DNA from: Aldrovandia affinis
Lineage: Eukaryota; Chordata; Actinopteri; Notacanthiformes; Halosauridae
Assembly (NCBI GenBank): GCA_029706075.1
Contig: JAINUG010000327.1
Span: 52,501-116,500, forward strand
Length of the DNA: 64,000 bases
Direction of reading: 5' to 3'
Each line of letters starts with the position of its first letter. Positions within the stretch are counted from its first letter, which is position 1. Shown here in pieces: positions 1 through 21,864 of this stretch. The notes under the pieces were generated by a model. That model worked only from the letters and a program-made list of their open reading frames with translations, searched no databases and was not told the DNA's origin. The position numbers and the translations under genes are program-made.

Positions 1-182
1 TCTCTGAGTCTCTGTGTGTAGCGGCATGTGTGTGTGCGTGTGTGAATAGCCCTGGTGCGAAGGATGTTTCCTGCAGTACAGTATAGATTGAAGTTGTAAA
101 AGTGGAAGGCAAGGCAAATATATTTTTTTGACCATGGTGATTGTTATGGTTCTGTTTGTCTGTCTGTGTGTCTGTGTGTCAG

Positions 183-2005
183 CTTCATCCACCCTGCAGG
201 CGTGTCCCAGGAGCACACCATCAGCTTGGTGTTCCGTGTCCTGCAGGACACCCCACGTGAGCCGTTTGCTCTCTGGCAGCTCACAGACAACGACTTCCAG
301 CCCAAAATGGGGGTGGTGCTGGACCGTGAGTAAGGCGGGGAGGGAATTATGAAGAGAAGGGGCTCCTGTACTCCAGTGCTTCTCAAACTCAGTCCTGGTG
401 ACCCCCTGTGTATGCTGGTTTACGCTGTGTGTCCTGGGGACCCAGGAAATGAACAGTTAAATGACAGAGCAATTGACAACGAGCCGAACCCACATTGTGT
501 TGAAATACATTTAAGGGAAAAATGAACTTAGAACGTGCACACATGTTTTCAACAGCCTTAATTGATCAAGAGACTGGCTGTAACAAAAACCAGCGCACAC
601 AGTGGGTCTGCAGGACCGAGTTTGGGAACCACTGCTGTAGACAGAGCTAACCTGTATCACTAAAGAGGTCAACAGCTATATTCCTCAGCACGGTCTTATA
701 TTATATTCGTTCATCTAAGCAGATAGAGAGAAACGTACAACGCTTCCAGGGATACAAGCCTCTCTTGCAGTTGTATTATGATTATTTTGACTATTCGTAT
801 TATTATTCTTTTGCTTGAGCACTCGAGGTTTATTACTTTGGTCTCAGGCACAGCAGCGGTGTGATCAGTGTCCAGGCCGGCATTCGAACCCTTGACCCTC
901 AGGTGCAGATTTCGGTGCTCATCCAACAACGCGCCTCACAGCACTGCCACCGCTCCCATGCTTAGGGCACTGCCATGTTTGGCCGAGAAATTGCTCACCC
1001 CGTACCTTCTGCTATCTTATTCAGGTGCAAACCGAGGTGTGGGAGATTTGTTTCGTTTGACGTTGGTTAACAGCCATTCGTTTTCCTCTACCCTCATAGT
1101 TTCTCGTTTAGGCCCAATTAAAAATGGAATTTGTGGCTAGCTGCTCCACCGTAGACAACTCTTTGGTGGTTCTTCCACACGTGTTTCTTGAAAGGGAAGA
1201 AATATGACGGTATAACCGTTATTACCGTATAATAATGTATTATTATACATTATATGAATTAACAGTTGTAATGATACAATTGTACGAAGACAAGTACAAC
1301 AAGTATAATGTAGATTCCCAAGTGCGATCCATTATGTAGGCCTACAATAATAGCCAGTTGGAACTTGGAAGCTTAGAAGTTATCTGCAGTAATGCAACCA
1401 TAATTGCAGCTTATGCTGTTGTGATAAAAATATACCATCGATGCCTTCACGTCTTTGAATATCGAATGGGGCAATTTCTCAGTTGCGATGTACTATAAAC
1501 AGCAACCGCAAGGTATTGGAATGAGCAACTTTATTATTATTCATAGATTTCTCTGTTAAGGCAGGATTTGAGTTGTTTCCTGAAAATGACTGTGGATGAC
1601 TTCCTGCCCGACCTGCGCTTACGACAGAATTTGTTTGCGAATCCACCTCCTCGGAATAGCATTCGCAACAGAGCGCCTCTGTTTCAATCAGCGTTCGCAT
1701 TAGCCCCACGGGCTCAATCGTGCCTCCACCGGCACTCGGAAATTGCATTCTGAGTGAGGGGGGCAACCTTAATACACTCTCTCCCCCGCTGTCTATCCAC
1801 TGTAATTCGTGTTAACAATGGCGGTGTCGTGGATGAGTTCACGGGCGTTTGTCATTCAATGGAGCTGCTGTCTGTCTGTTCCCAGCGGTGAGGAAATCCC
1901 TGCTGTACTTCAGTCTGGATTACAGAGAGGAGGTCCAAGAGCTCACCTTCGACCAGCCCCAAGTGCAGAAACTGTTCTACGGCAGCTTTCACAAGGTGAG
2001 GGAGG

Positions 2006-2047
<42 letters not shown>

Positions 2048-3256
2048 GAAAGAGGGATATTTCACATGTTCTAATTGTATGTGTGTTCTCACATGTAGAC
2101 ATCGAATTGTACTACTGTACATAGTCCCCGCATTAATTACATGCCTTAATCTAAACCATGAACATTCCGTTAAAATCTGAGAAACAATAGCCGACTGTGA
2201 AGATCACAAAGGAATGTTGTGTCACAAGGCATATGGTTATGCAATGTAGACACATTCATGTTTGTTTTTGTAGCAAGTTATAATATTTGAACCCATATAC
2301 AATGTCAACAGCAGTGCTGTGGGAAATAGCTAAAGGTATTTACACAAAAGCCTGTGTGTTCTTATGTACTGCCTAGAGACAAGCCTAGAGACGAGGACAC
2401 CAGCGTAGCGTAATGGTTAGGGGAACTGGGTTTGTAACACAAAGGTTGCAGGTTCAATTCCCAGGTGGGGCTCTGCTGTTGTACCCTTGAGCAAGGTACT
2501 TAACCTGGATTGCTTCAGTAAAATATCCAGCTGTATAAATGGATTGTATGTAAAGAAATGTAAACTGTGTAAGTCGCTCTGGATAAGAGCGTCTGATAAA
2601 TGCCTAAAATGTAAAATGTAAATGTACAAACGTGGCTGAATTTCCAAATAATGACGGCAATGGAAGAAACTGTGAAATGTAAAATAAATTATATCGGATC
2701 GCTGATGAAATATCAGTGGAGAAAACTGCTGATGAATAACAATCCAGTCATCATGCAACACTTAGTGGTTATGGTTTAAATACATTTAAATCTACATTGT
2801 ATAATGTTTTACCACTGGAGGCAGTATTGAGTGTAAGGTCCCCTTAAAAACCACATCAGGAACAGTAGAATCCAACAACGTTTTTGAAATATCCAATCTG
2901 ATTGGATCACTGTGGTCACACTTGTCCCACCTCAAACTTTTCCGAGTCACCATGGGACGCAGAAATGCACCCTCCCCACTGCTCTTAATTAGCGTTTCCA
3001 AAGCATGGAAAATGTGTATGATGCTAAGGCGCTTGATTGTCAGTTTTCTTATAGTTCTTCTGAACTTCAGGACCTCAAAACTGCTGATATCGTGGCATTA
3101 TGTGGTAGTGCTTTCATTGGTATGATATTATAAAAGTCTACTATCCACACATTTTAATCCGAAGTGAAATCGTTACATAAACAATATATAGCCAATGTCA
3201 TGGAATGCAGCTTGGAGGTTTATAATATGTTAAATGTTTTTTCTGATACTGTTATC

Positions 3257-3305
<49 letters not shown>

Positions 3306-6300
3306 ATAATGGTATGTCACGCGCCATTTTGTGTTGGCAGGTGCACCTGTCTGTGAGCCAGGTGAGTGTCTCCCTGTCTGTGGACTGCCAGCGTGTGGCT
3401 GAGAGACCTGCCCGCCCTCTCGGCTCTCTGCCCACTGACGGCTTCGAAATGCTGGGCAAGCTGGTGAAGACCCGCGGACCACACAGCGGCTCTGCCCCGG
3501 TACGTCGCTCACAGACGTCTTTCTTAGATGCAGGCACACTAGTTTTGTTTCACTTGTTCTACAGATAACTGGGGGAAAAAAGGAAGCAACGACATAGTGT
3601 CTTAATAGGGCCTTGGCATAGATTCTAGAAGTGTCTGGAACTGGTCTGGAAGTGTCTTGGAGGGATGCAACGCTGTTCTCCCATGAGAAATTCCATCGTT
3701 TGGCATTTTGTTGATGGTGGTGGAAAACGCTGTCTACGGCACTACTCCAGAATCTCCCTTAAGTGTTCAGTTGGGTTGAGATCTGGTGACTGAGATGGCC
3801 ATGCCACCTCGTTGTCCATTTTCAAACCATTCTGTGATCACTCATGCCCTGTGAATGGGGCATTGTCATCCTGGGAGAGACCACTCCCATTAGGATAGAA
3901 ATGCTTGGGGCTGGCACATATGCACATTCAAGTCACCAATTCAAAACTGCATTCTGAATGGGTGTTCACTCAGAGGCAGCAGTATTTAACGGACGTTCTA
4001 AATTCCGGGCATTCCTTTTGTCATAGATCTAGCATTCCATTTGAATTGGGACAATATGTGTTTTTGATTGGAATGACTTTTATCCTACTGTATATGGTTG
4101 ACCTCTGGTCATATCCTCAGTGGTTACACTCCCTATGTGCGTATCTCGTCATGTTATATTTTACTAATGTATCTACATTTCCTTTCTCCAGATCCACAAT
4201 AATAATGAATTTCAATCTAAATATACATCGGAAAAAAATTGCTGAGTACTTTCAAAGTACACATCAACAGAATATTTGATAATACATAGCTTAGAGTGAT
4301 GAGGGTTTCTGTATTATGAAAATAGGAAAATAATGACAGTTTGGGCCACATATACAGAAACATGTACGCATTCATTGATGTGAGTCGCTTTGGATAAAAG
4401 CATCGGCTAAACGGCGTATGTTATGTCACGTTGCTATGTGTGACCCCAGTTTCAGCTGCAGTCGTTTGAGATCGTCTGCAACAACACCTGGGCCTCGGAG
4501 GACACCTGCTGTGACATCCCTGCGCAGGTGAGTCCTGGGACGGGTGTGAAAACCTCTCGGCCGTGGCCGTGCTGCTCCTGTGCGTTTACGCTGGAGAGGC
4601 GGAAACATCTCGAGCGTGCTTTGTCCTCGCTCGTGAGCAGGGCTCAATGAAACGTGACTGCTGTTTGTGGACGAAGGAAGGCAACGAAGGGGGACAGAAT
4701 GGGCATGAGCGGATATCGCTGAGGGACTGTTCTGGTTTTTGTCCTCCCCAGAGAGATGAGGACAGCTGCCCTGCCTCAGCCCACGCCTGCACCTGCACCT
4801 CAGACGTTCCAGGAGCCCAGGGCCCAACTGGCCCTCCAGTGAGTCCAATTATTTAGGAATTGATTAACCCCCCTCTTACATTGTTCCTTCACATTGACAG
4901 AAGACAAGACAAGACAGAACCAGCTAACCCTGTGTGCGTGTGAAGATGATTGGTAGTCCAATGATAAACGGATATATTTTTATTGATTGCTTGTGTGATT
5001 TTTTATGATTGACTAATTGGTTAATTAGTTGATTGGCAAATTTCACGAGTTCTGCAGTCGCTGACGTCTTCTGTCCACATTCCTCAGGGGAAGCCGGGTC
5101 CACGTGGCGAGAAAGGGGAGAGAGGGGAGCAAGGCCAGAAGGTCAGAGTTCACAACATCTGTTTTTCCACACTCCCTTTACCTGGGAGTCAGGTGTGAAG
5201 ACACGCTGACCAATCATTTGCCCCAATCGTTCAATTAACTACCTGATAGAAAGGAAAACCAGCATCTGAATTTTGATTTGTGGGCCAGATTTGAGTAACC
5301 CTGGTATACTGTGTGATCTCTAGTCCTACTCTCGATCTCTCTCTCTCTCAACAGGGAGAAATGGGTCCATCTGGGAACATGGGGCCAGACGGGGGCTTGG
5401 GGCCCCTGGGGTCGCGTGGCCCCCGAGGGATGACAGTGCAGGGTAGAATAGTAGGTGTACCCAATCTATCCCTAAAATATACAGTGCCTTTCTTGATTTC
5501 CAGGTTTAAAAGAGTTAAAAAGTTTTTTTTTAAGTTGAAAGAGTATTGTGGCATGTCCTGTCAAACAGTTCCGCACACACATACCCTCAGACACTTAATG
5601 GAAATCGTACTTTTTGATCGCTGGTCGTGTCTGCATCAGACTGCAGGCACATGTGAAAACCCTTGAAAATGTACTTCTGCTTTATTGTGCTTAGAGGAAT
5701 AATTTAAACAATTATTCCAGTGGGACCAATGGGGCTGACGGTAAGCGGATCAACAAGCTAAGGACCCGCTGTCTCTGCCCATTCCCAACCTTAACCATTC
5801 TAAAGAAAAACACAAAACTGACTTCAGGCTCTTAAGCAAGGGGTCCCTGAAAGACCTGAAGGACGTTCTGTAGAAATAGTTAAGTAAAAAAAAAGGTTGT
5901 CTCAATATATTTCCGTTAGGTCATATACTTATAGTTGTTAACTTTCATTGTGGCTCTTTGTTTAAAGTCATGAACAACAGCAACATTAATACTCAACGTG
6001 CACACAATAATACACAATGAGTTTGTGGCATGTGTCCTCTTTCCTCAGGGCTGTAGCTGCTAGTCTGTAGAGTGCTCGTTTTTAGTTCTGCCTTTTTTGC
6101 TGTGTAATGTACACCATCTCTATCATGTGTTTTCTGTTTCTTCTGGGGTTGAAATTGTAGCATGTAGAGTCTGTGTGTCAGTCCTGTTGTCTCTAGTGTG
6201 TAATGTGTACAGCCACTATCTTGTGTTCTGTTCTGATGTGAAGGGCCCCCCAGGATCAAGAGGGGACAAAGGTGACGTGGGAAAACCTGGCAACCAGGTG

Positions 6301-9300
6301 AGCCTGACATAGTGCTCCCCCCCGCCCACCACCACCACCACCACAGCACACACACACACACACACATACAAGCACAGGTACATGCCCACAAACACACACA
6401 CACACACACACACACACGAGCACAGGTACATGCACACAAACAAACAAACACACACACACACACACATACACAGGTACACGCACACAAACACGACTCCTCA
6501 TGCTTCCTCTGACACACTCTGTTTTATGCAAACGGTCCGTGTTCTTCACCTCCTCCTCTTTTGTGTGTCTGCAGGGGTTGCCAGGTCCACCTGGTTCAAA
6601 AGGCAGGGAAGGAAACCCAGGACCCAAGGTGGGCGCATTGTACGGGAAAGTTGAGATCATTAAGAACTGTATACTCGGTTGAATCACGGTCACAAATATC
6701 ACGACTTCTCTGGAGGAAGCGGATTAAAGCTGCCTCGTCCACAGATGTAGAATTACGTTTGAACAAAGATTCTTTGATTGGAAGTATTCCTGTCAGGGCC
6801 AATGAGCTGGCGGCGTGGCTCACATACCTTGCAGGGTACCCTCAGGGTACCCCCCTCCCCACCCACTGAATAATTCCCAGCGTGTGTTCGAGGCCTCGTG
6901 CTCTGTGTCGAGGCCTCCTGTTCTGACGCGTGTCGTATGTTTCTGCTGGCCACAGGGACTGAGAGGTGTGGAGGGAAACACAGGCTCCCCGGGAACAACT
7001 GGACTCAGGGTAAGAACACTGTAGGCCTGTGTGTGAGGATGGGTCTAGAGGGAGGCTGGAGGCACCTTGTGTGCATTACTAGTGCAAAGCTTGTTCTTAA
7101 AGACATGACACATAAGTGTGTTACTTATTTTTTGTAACTGAAAATCCCTTGTAGTGTTAGTGTTAGGGAAATGCAGTGTTTATGACCATTAAATGCTGTG
7201 GTGCTTCTATCTATATGATGTTTTGAGTCTGCTTCTCCTCACCCTGTCCCCCATTCCCTGTTATCTCTCCCTCTCCATTCCTCCTCCGTGCATTCCTCCA
7301 TTTTACCCCTCCATCAATCTCTGTCTCGTTCTCTGTTTCTTTTTTCCCTCTCTCCCTCCTCTCCTTTCCTCCCTCTTCCATCTTCTGTTCCTCCCTCTCT
7401 CCTCTCCGAGTGCAGGGGTTCCAGGGCATGCCTGGGCTACCGGGCCCCGTGGGGGACAGAGGGCCACTGGGACCAGTGGGGCCGACAGTAAGCGGATCAA
7501 CAAGCTAACTTTGCGCCCAAGGGGATAGTGGTCCCTAAGCACTGACACAGGACCAGCTGTCTCTGCCCATTCCCAACCTTAACCACTCAACTGAGAAAAA
7601 CACTAAACTGACTTGAGACCTGTCGCTCACAGGCGACTTACGCCTACACCGAACTTTACTATCCACCACAAAATGGATTCTGTGTCAAGGGAAAATGGCA
7701 CAAGGATGTGCTGCCACACAGACCGTTTGGCACGTGACAGGGCCTCTAGTTTCTTTGTCTTGCTGTCTCCCGCCGCAAAGCCCTTGCCGTTATTTTACTG
7801 TAATATCTACTGTGCCGTCACTGATGTTGTCATTGTCTGTGTGTTAGGCAAACATTGTATAAAAGCAACATTTAAGGTATAAGAGCTTGTGCTTCCTGTA
7901 TCCATTAACCAACCGCCTTGCCTCTTTGTCCTGTCCCTCAGGGTCTTTCCGGGAGCAAGGGGGAGAGGGGGGAGAAGGTGAGTGGAGCCTGCGGTTCTTA
8001 CTAAAGGGTTCACATAAACGTTTTCCCTGAGAGCCAAAACGGTGCAGGATCCACAAGTCTTTGGCACTGCAGCTCCTCGAGAGCAGGGAACAAACGTCTC
8101 AGATCAAACAGGGAACGGGTTCATTTGAGCGATAGAGGTGGATGGAGGATGAGCAGTGCATCCCTGTGCCCTCCTCTGTCGTAACGATGCGCAGGACAGG
8201 CTGTGATCAGCGATCATCTGCGCGCACAGATCCGCCCATCATTTGTGAGGCTGTGCAGCCATTTATGTCCAGTGCTATGGTAACAGGTTGCACACTTCTT
8301 CTGCATTCAGCCTGTAGTGCTTTGATGCTACGATGACGGATTCAAATGTAACTGCAGAGAGGAGTCCCCCCCAGGTGGCTCAACCGGTAAAAGCACTCGC
8401 CTGGAGTGCAGGTTGCCCACTGCTTCCCCGGCTCTGGCTGGGAGACCCTACCTCTCTGTAGGCCATATACCACAGTTTTGTTTTGGATTAAGTGTGAATC
8501 ATTTTCTGAAGGAAAATAACATTATCATATATATATATATATATGCCATTTATCAATGTGATTTGTATTTTTTTATGATGTTTATGATGAGATTCTGAGA
8601 GGTTACCAACACTTTCCTGTGTTATATGTTGTTTCCTTAAATGTGTTTTATTAGAAATGGGGCTAGCACCTAATCAACAAAGGTGGGGCTACTATACCGG
8701 ATTGTTACACTGCCTGTCACTCAAGCGCTGGAGAACTGTGGAGCCTGTTATATGTTGGATGACCTCTGACCCTTGGGTTGTGTTTTCTAAGGGGGAGCAG
8801 CAGTCTCTCGCCTCCATTTACCAGCTCGTCACCCAGGCCTGTGAGCAGCTGGTGCACAGTACGTACCCTGAAACGTTTCCCTCGTCACATGATATGAATG
8901 TATGAAGTTGGCTCTGAGTTTCCATAAAATGGCTCAGCAATATGTCTTCCCTGAATCATATTAAACAGATAAGGAAAATTCTCCCACGCACCTACTGTAT
9001 ATCACAATGACACCACAAAGCAACAGCAGGCTTTAAAATATCAATGTGAGGTTGTTTGTACTCTAGCGCCTCAAAACAACACAAAACACAATGTAATCGA
9101 CTTTGCATACAGTAAACCTGAAGCTTTTTTCTAACGTCACTGTATCTCAGCATTCCTGCAGGCAGCATTACCGTGTGTCACATCTTGCTGCATGTTCCAT
9201 TTTTGAGCCCTACAGACAAAATAATTACAGGAAGAGTAACATCGTTTTTTTTTTTTACTTTGCTATTATTAAATGTGACGTCTCCAAGCACCTGTGACTA

Positions 9301-11000
9301 ACCTTGCCGGCTGTGGTGACACTACCACATTCAACATGTCTGAAATAAATCAAAGCATATTTCTGAGGCAACCACATTAGTGATTTCTTGTTTTACAGTG
9401 TGTTGTGCTCTTCTATGTGGTGCAATTTGCATTTATTTATTTATTATTGCTGTAGGCCTGATATGTTATTTCTTAATTTGTTACGTTCCAGTGAAGTTTT
9501 CATTTCACCTTCACTGTTGTCATTGCTATTTTACTTTTCGTCGTTGTTGCTTTTTCTAACTCATACTAAACGGAGCTAGAAAACAAGCAAGCCTGCATCA
9601 TGGTTTCAGCAAAAATAACCTGGCAGCTCATCGCACATTTCATCAGATGTTCCCGATTTATTTACTTGTTTATTGTGCAGTTTGTAATGTGTTTTTGTGT
9701 GTGTGTGTGTGTGTGTGTGTTTGTGTGTTTCTCTGTCAGGTGAGGTTCTGAAGCTAGATTCCTTCCTGAATGAGCTGAGTCGCAAACCTGTGCCCCTGGA
9801 GGAGCCAGTGGGGCCCCCGGGAGAGCCTGGCATACCGGGAACGAAAGGGGCCCCGGGGCAGAGAGGGGCCCAAGGGAGACAGGGCACCCGAGGGAATCCG
9901 GGGAAGCCGGGTTACCCCGGAGAACAGGGTGAGGCCCTATTTCTGCAGCACAGACAAACATTAAAGATACAGATGTTTGCAGGCATGGTGTACTAATTAG
10001 AGATCCAGTATACCTGAGCCTGAGTGTGTGTGTCTGTGTTGTGCATTCCCAGTGTGCCTCTGGGAAATGAACGCACAAATACGTCATTTATACATCTGAC
10101 AAACGAATGAAACTAAACATAACTGCGTGTCATGTGGTTCGTCTTTAACATAGAATAACAATTTTAACCTAGCGTTGCTTTTTCGAAACATCGGCATGGT
10201 CACTGAAATTAGCAAACACGCTTGAATGTCTAACTGAAAGTAAAGAAGCCACATATTGCTGTCTGTGGATTTTTGGCTCGAGGGCATAATTTGTAACAGA
10301 CAGCCATTGGGTTTAGTCTGGATACATACTGGGGTAAGAGAAGCATGTTATTGACCCTCATCACCATGTTTCATATTTCCAATTCCAGGACGTAGGGGGG
10401 TTCCGGGTATGAAGGGCAGTGCAGGGAACAATGGGCAAGGGCCACATGGAACCAAGGGATTCGCAGGTAAAGGATTTTGTGAACCTTTTAACAGCGGGGT
10501 AAAAAAACCAAAACACAGGTTCCCTGACAGTTTCAGTCATTGTTTGGCATATAGATACTGACTTTGATGTTTTGTGGGAGCAGGACCCCCAAGGGAGTCC
10601 AGACTGGGGAAAGCAGGGCCTCGAGGGTCTGACGGAAAGCCAGGGGCTCCTGGACAAGCTGGGGCCATCGGGCAGTCCGGAGAGATGGGTCCGCCTGGAG
10701 CATGTGACAGCAGCGGTTGCCATAGAGGACGAGAACCAGCAGGTACAGCCAAACTGGAGAACAAGTGCCAGCCAGCAGGAGAGCTGTGATTACGATGTCA
10801 GCATCATACAAATATGGCAAATGCTAATGTCTCAGTGTGGCGATGATCATATGGTAGCATTGCAAAACAATGCACAGCATTATCCCCTCATATTGTCTCA
10901 TATGTACTTTTCATATGTTATTGAACTGTAATATATATGTGTACAAACATATGCCTTTTTACCTTCTTCAGAAGATCCATATTTTGGGTACCACCCCTGA
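183..11000 (+). CDS. col20a1: FACIT collagen, 3' part (collagen XX-like), 17 exons
   Basis: Extracellular fibril-associated collagen alpha chain; only the C-terminal ~505 residues are in the window. Exons, all GT-AG and phase-consistent: 183-325, 1886-1995, 3341-3499, 4450-4527, 4752-4838, 5088-5141, 5355-5450, 6244-6297, 6575-6628, 6956-7009, 7416-7487, 7942-7977, 8792-8858, 9740-9928, 10389-10466, 10584-10742, 10972-11000 (TGA). The first five encode the thrombospondin-N-like domain (LFHP-type start, GSFHK, VDCQRVAERP, EIVCNNTWA) and a Cys-rich link. COL2 follows in 54-bp-type Gly-X-Y exons, then NC2 (IYQLVTQACEQLVH), COL1 and NC1 with the FACIT C-x4-C motif (CDSSGC), ending DPYFGYHP. The end of exon 5355-5450 is uncertain because there is a Gly-X-Y break at MTVQGRI. 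COL1 has one more interruption (PPRESRLG). Upstream VWA and FnIII domains expected for the family are outside the window. Collagen XIV is the main alternative; the XX call rests on the VAERP and GPHSGSAP region and on synteny, both from memory. Confidence 0.78.
374..634. mobile_element. hAT-like MITE in the first collagen intron
   Basis: A 261-bp non-coding element with terminal inverted repeats: CAGTGCTTCTCAAACTC at the left end and GAGTTTGGGAACCACTG at the right. It is flanked by imperfect 8-bp direct repeats, CTGTACTC at 366-373 and CTGTAGAC at 635-642 (6 of 8 match). An 8-bp duplication and CAG..CTG ends fit the hAT superfamily. No transposase is present. Confidence 0.7.
2009..2055. repeat. 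(GA)n microsatellite
   Basis: A purine GA dinucleotide run with a few interruptions, beginning about 14 bases after the donor of the collagen exon ending at 1995. Confidence 0.9.
2401..2625 (+). mobile_element. tRNA-derived SINE with L2-type tail, copy 1
   Basis: The head resembles a tRNA promoter: an A-box-like GCGTAATGGTTAGGGG and a B-box-like GGTTCAATTCCCAGG. The body is AT-rich, and the tail TCGCTCTGGATAAGAGCG is followed by TGTAAA-type repeats. This tail is characteristic of fish SINEs mobilised by L2-clade LINEs. Near-identical copies occur at 50203-50436 and 53683-53912. Confidence 0.85.
3257..3304. repeat. (GAT)n microsatellite
   Basis: About 15 uninterrupted GAT units. It lies some 35 bases upstream of the acceptor of the collagen exon at 3341, within the branch-point zone. 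Confidence 0.95.
3615..3935 (-). pseudogene. decayed Tc1/mariner-like transposase fragment
   Basis: Read on the minus strand, the stretch at about 3770-3810 encodes a WPSQSPDLNPTE-like peptide, the signature around the second and third catalytic positions of Tc1/mariner transposases. The flanking sequence also resembles transposase but is full of stops and indels. No terminal repeats were identified, so the boundaries are approximate. The element is much older than the Tc1-like copy at 14580. Confidence 0.6.
4378..4425 (+). repeat. L2-type SINE/LINE tail remnant
   Basis: GAGTCGCTTTGGATAAAAGC followed by a CTAAA motif matches the tail of the SINEs elsewhere in the window. No tRNA-like head is visible, so this is a 5'-truncated relic just upstream of the collagen exon at 4450. 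Confidence 0.6.
5721..5826 (+). repeat. relic copy of a collagen exon end and following intron
   Basis: This stretch closely matches 7470-7613: the last ~18 coding bases of exon 7416-7487, its GTAAGCGGATCAACAAGC donor region and about 90 bases of intron, less a ~40-base internal gap. The copy keeps the donor but lacks the 5' part of the exon. The 20 bases between a chance AG and the donor would break the reading frame, so it is probably not an exon. Confidence 0.75.
6328..6505. repeat. compound (CAC)n/(CA)n microsatellite
   Basis: CCACCACC units followed by long CA runs interrupted by AGCACAGGTACATGC spacers that recur about every 65 bases, so the tract is partly minisatellite-like. It begins ~30 bases after the donor at 6298. 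Confidence 0.9.
8371..8470 (+). mobile_element. SINE head fragment
   Basis: GGTGGCTCAACCGGTAAAAG resembles a tRNA A-box region. It is followed by CTGGAGTGCAGG and a GGCTCTGGCTGGGAG stretch that recalls the SINE family at 35180. There is no clear tail, so this is a truncated copy in a collagen intron. Confidence 0.45.
9696..9728. repeat. (GT)n microsatellite
   Basis: A GT dinucleotide run that ends about ten bases before the acceptor of the collagen NC2/COL1 exon (9740). Confidence 0.9.
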
Positions 11001-12300
11001 GAACCAACAGCCTGCACAACTCCAAGATGTCCATGTCCATGTGTCCATGTGACCAGCTCTCCCGTGGGTTTCTATTTTCGGTTGTTTTATTTTCGCAAAG
11101 CCCCTTGTTTTGGACATGGTGCATAGCTGGGGCTCTACCACTGATTGACACTGGCTGCCAGAGAGCTGTCTTTCCGAGACATAACAAGTCTGTTGACTGC
11201 TTGAGAATGTATTATAGCAACACTACTCAACTACAGAGAGCCCAGCTGGGATCAGAACGTTGGATTGCGCCAGATTCTTCAAGACTCCCTGCCTTTCACA
11301 AGAGACATAAAGAAGCCTACTCCAGAATAACTGTTTAACTTCTCTGGAAAATATCTCTTCTCTTTCTTTGTGGATGGAATGGCTTCTCTTTTTCTACTCC
11401 AAAACAATCAAAACCAAGCCAGAACTGCCATTTGTGCCTGAAAACCACATTTTCATGAAGGTGGCCATTTTTGTTAGATACTTTTACTCAACACGTTTTT
11501 CCTTTATATTTGTGTATATTTCAAATGAGAATTTCTCCCAGATATAGCAAATATTATTGTGATTGAATCACAAACAACAGAATGCTTGTGGTTTTACTGA
11601 TGAATATTACAGCTTCCGCACTGAAAATGATGAATTTGTTACTCACATTTGTTGTGTTTTTTGTATTTATTCACTGTAACGTGTATCTCCCTTTAAGTAT
11701 ACTTTGTTCAAAGCATGGCTCCCAGTATGGAAGTTACTTTAACTTCAGCTTGCTCAAGTTAACGTCAAACCCAAAGATTTCCTCATTTTAAGAAAGCAAA
11801 ATGTGTGTTTCAAGACATGATTTATACTGTGATAATCTTTTCTTCGAAACGCCTGTCTGTACCTATGGGTGCGTACCTATAGTTTATATGTTGAATATGT
11901 ACTTGTTTACTTCTGCCATGATTTGTCAAATAGAGGAGTGACTCTTTTGTGAGCACTACTGGGGGTGTCCTGTAATTGTTTTGTTATCTGACAAAATTGA
12001 GACTTTGGACACACTGAACACTTACCAAGGCAGACAGCTACTGTGTCATACATGTATCTCATGAATCCTATTGTGTTTGTTTGCTTGTCCAGAGTATATC
12101 TCATGCCAAGTCTCAACTGCAATGAGAGAGAAAGAGAGTGTGTGAGTGGGAGAGTGTGTGTGTGTGTGTGTGTGCGTGCGTGCGTGTGTGTGCATGTGTG
12201 AGTGCATGGATATGTACACACATGTCTGTGTGTGTGTGCTGCAACATACAACAAAAAGTGGGTATCATATGAACTGACAAAAATAATAAAACATTAAATG
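11001..12300 (+). other. 3'UTR of the collagen gene with poly(A) signal
   Basis: Non-coding sequence after the TGA at 10998-11000. An AATAAA at 12285-12290 is the likeliest poly(A) signal. It follows a GT-rich microsatellite (about 12130-12240). Further AATAAA-like hexamers near 12358 and 12532 are possible alternative ends, so the exact 3' end is inferred. Confidence 0.5.
12130..12240. repeat. (GT)n-rich microsatellite in collagen 3'UTR
   Basis: Interrupted GT/GC dinucleotide runs just upstream of the AATAAA at 12285. A second short TG run is at 12371-12388. Confidence 0.85.
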
Positions 12301-12803
12301 ATTCACTTTAAATTAACATGTTCAATTTTCTCTCATATTGTCTCCTATCACAATATCGAAATAAATGTGTCTGTGTGTGTGTGTGTGTACAATATAAGAT
12401 CAACTTTGTTTGAAGTTGGTCCAAACCCCCCGCAGTTGTCTGATGATCACTAAACACTAAACTTCCAAGTACCCTGTTGATCTGGGGGTTAGGTCTCTTC
12501 CCTTGATATGCAAATAAGAAAATTAGGTGAAATAAAGGTATGTTTCTAAATGTATTTGTGTCCAGTCCATATTTGTCCTCCTCAGACTATGGACATGTTA
12601 AATAATTTATAGGTCTATTGGTGTAGGTCTATAAATGAAGTTATATTGAACTGGGGTATAATCAATCCATTTTTTAAAGGAGAGAGACATTTTGTTGGTA
12701 GCTTGTTAACCATATGTTATTACAAGTTTGTATGAAGTTGTATTTGTTTTGTCCCATTTGCAGCCTTCAAATATGACCAGTAGTTACACAACATATACAG
12801 TAG

Positions 12804-21864
<9,061 letters not shown>

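Noticed and set aside
5731-5750. Possible 20-base mini-exon of the collagen gene
   Set aside because: It would shift the collagen frame and is explained as a duplicated exon fragment.
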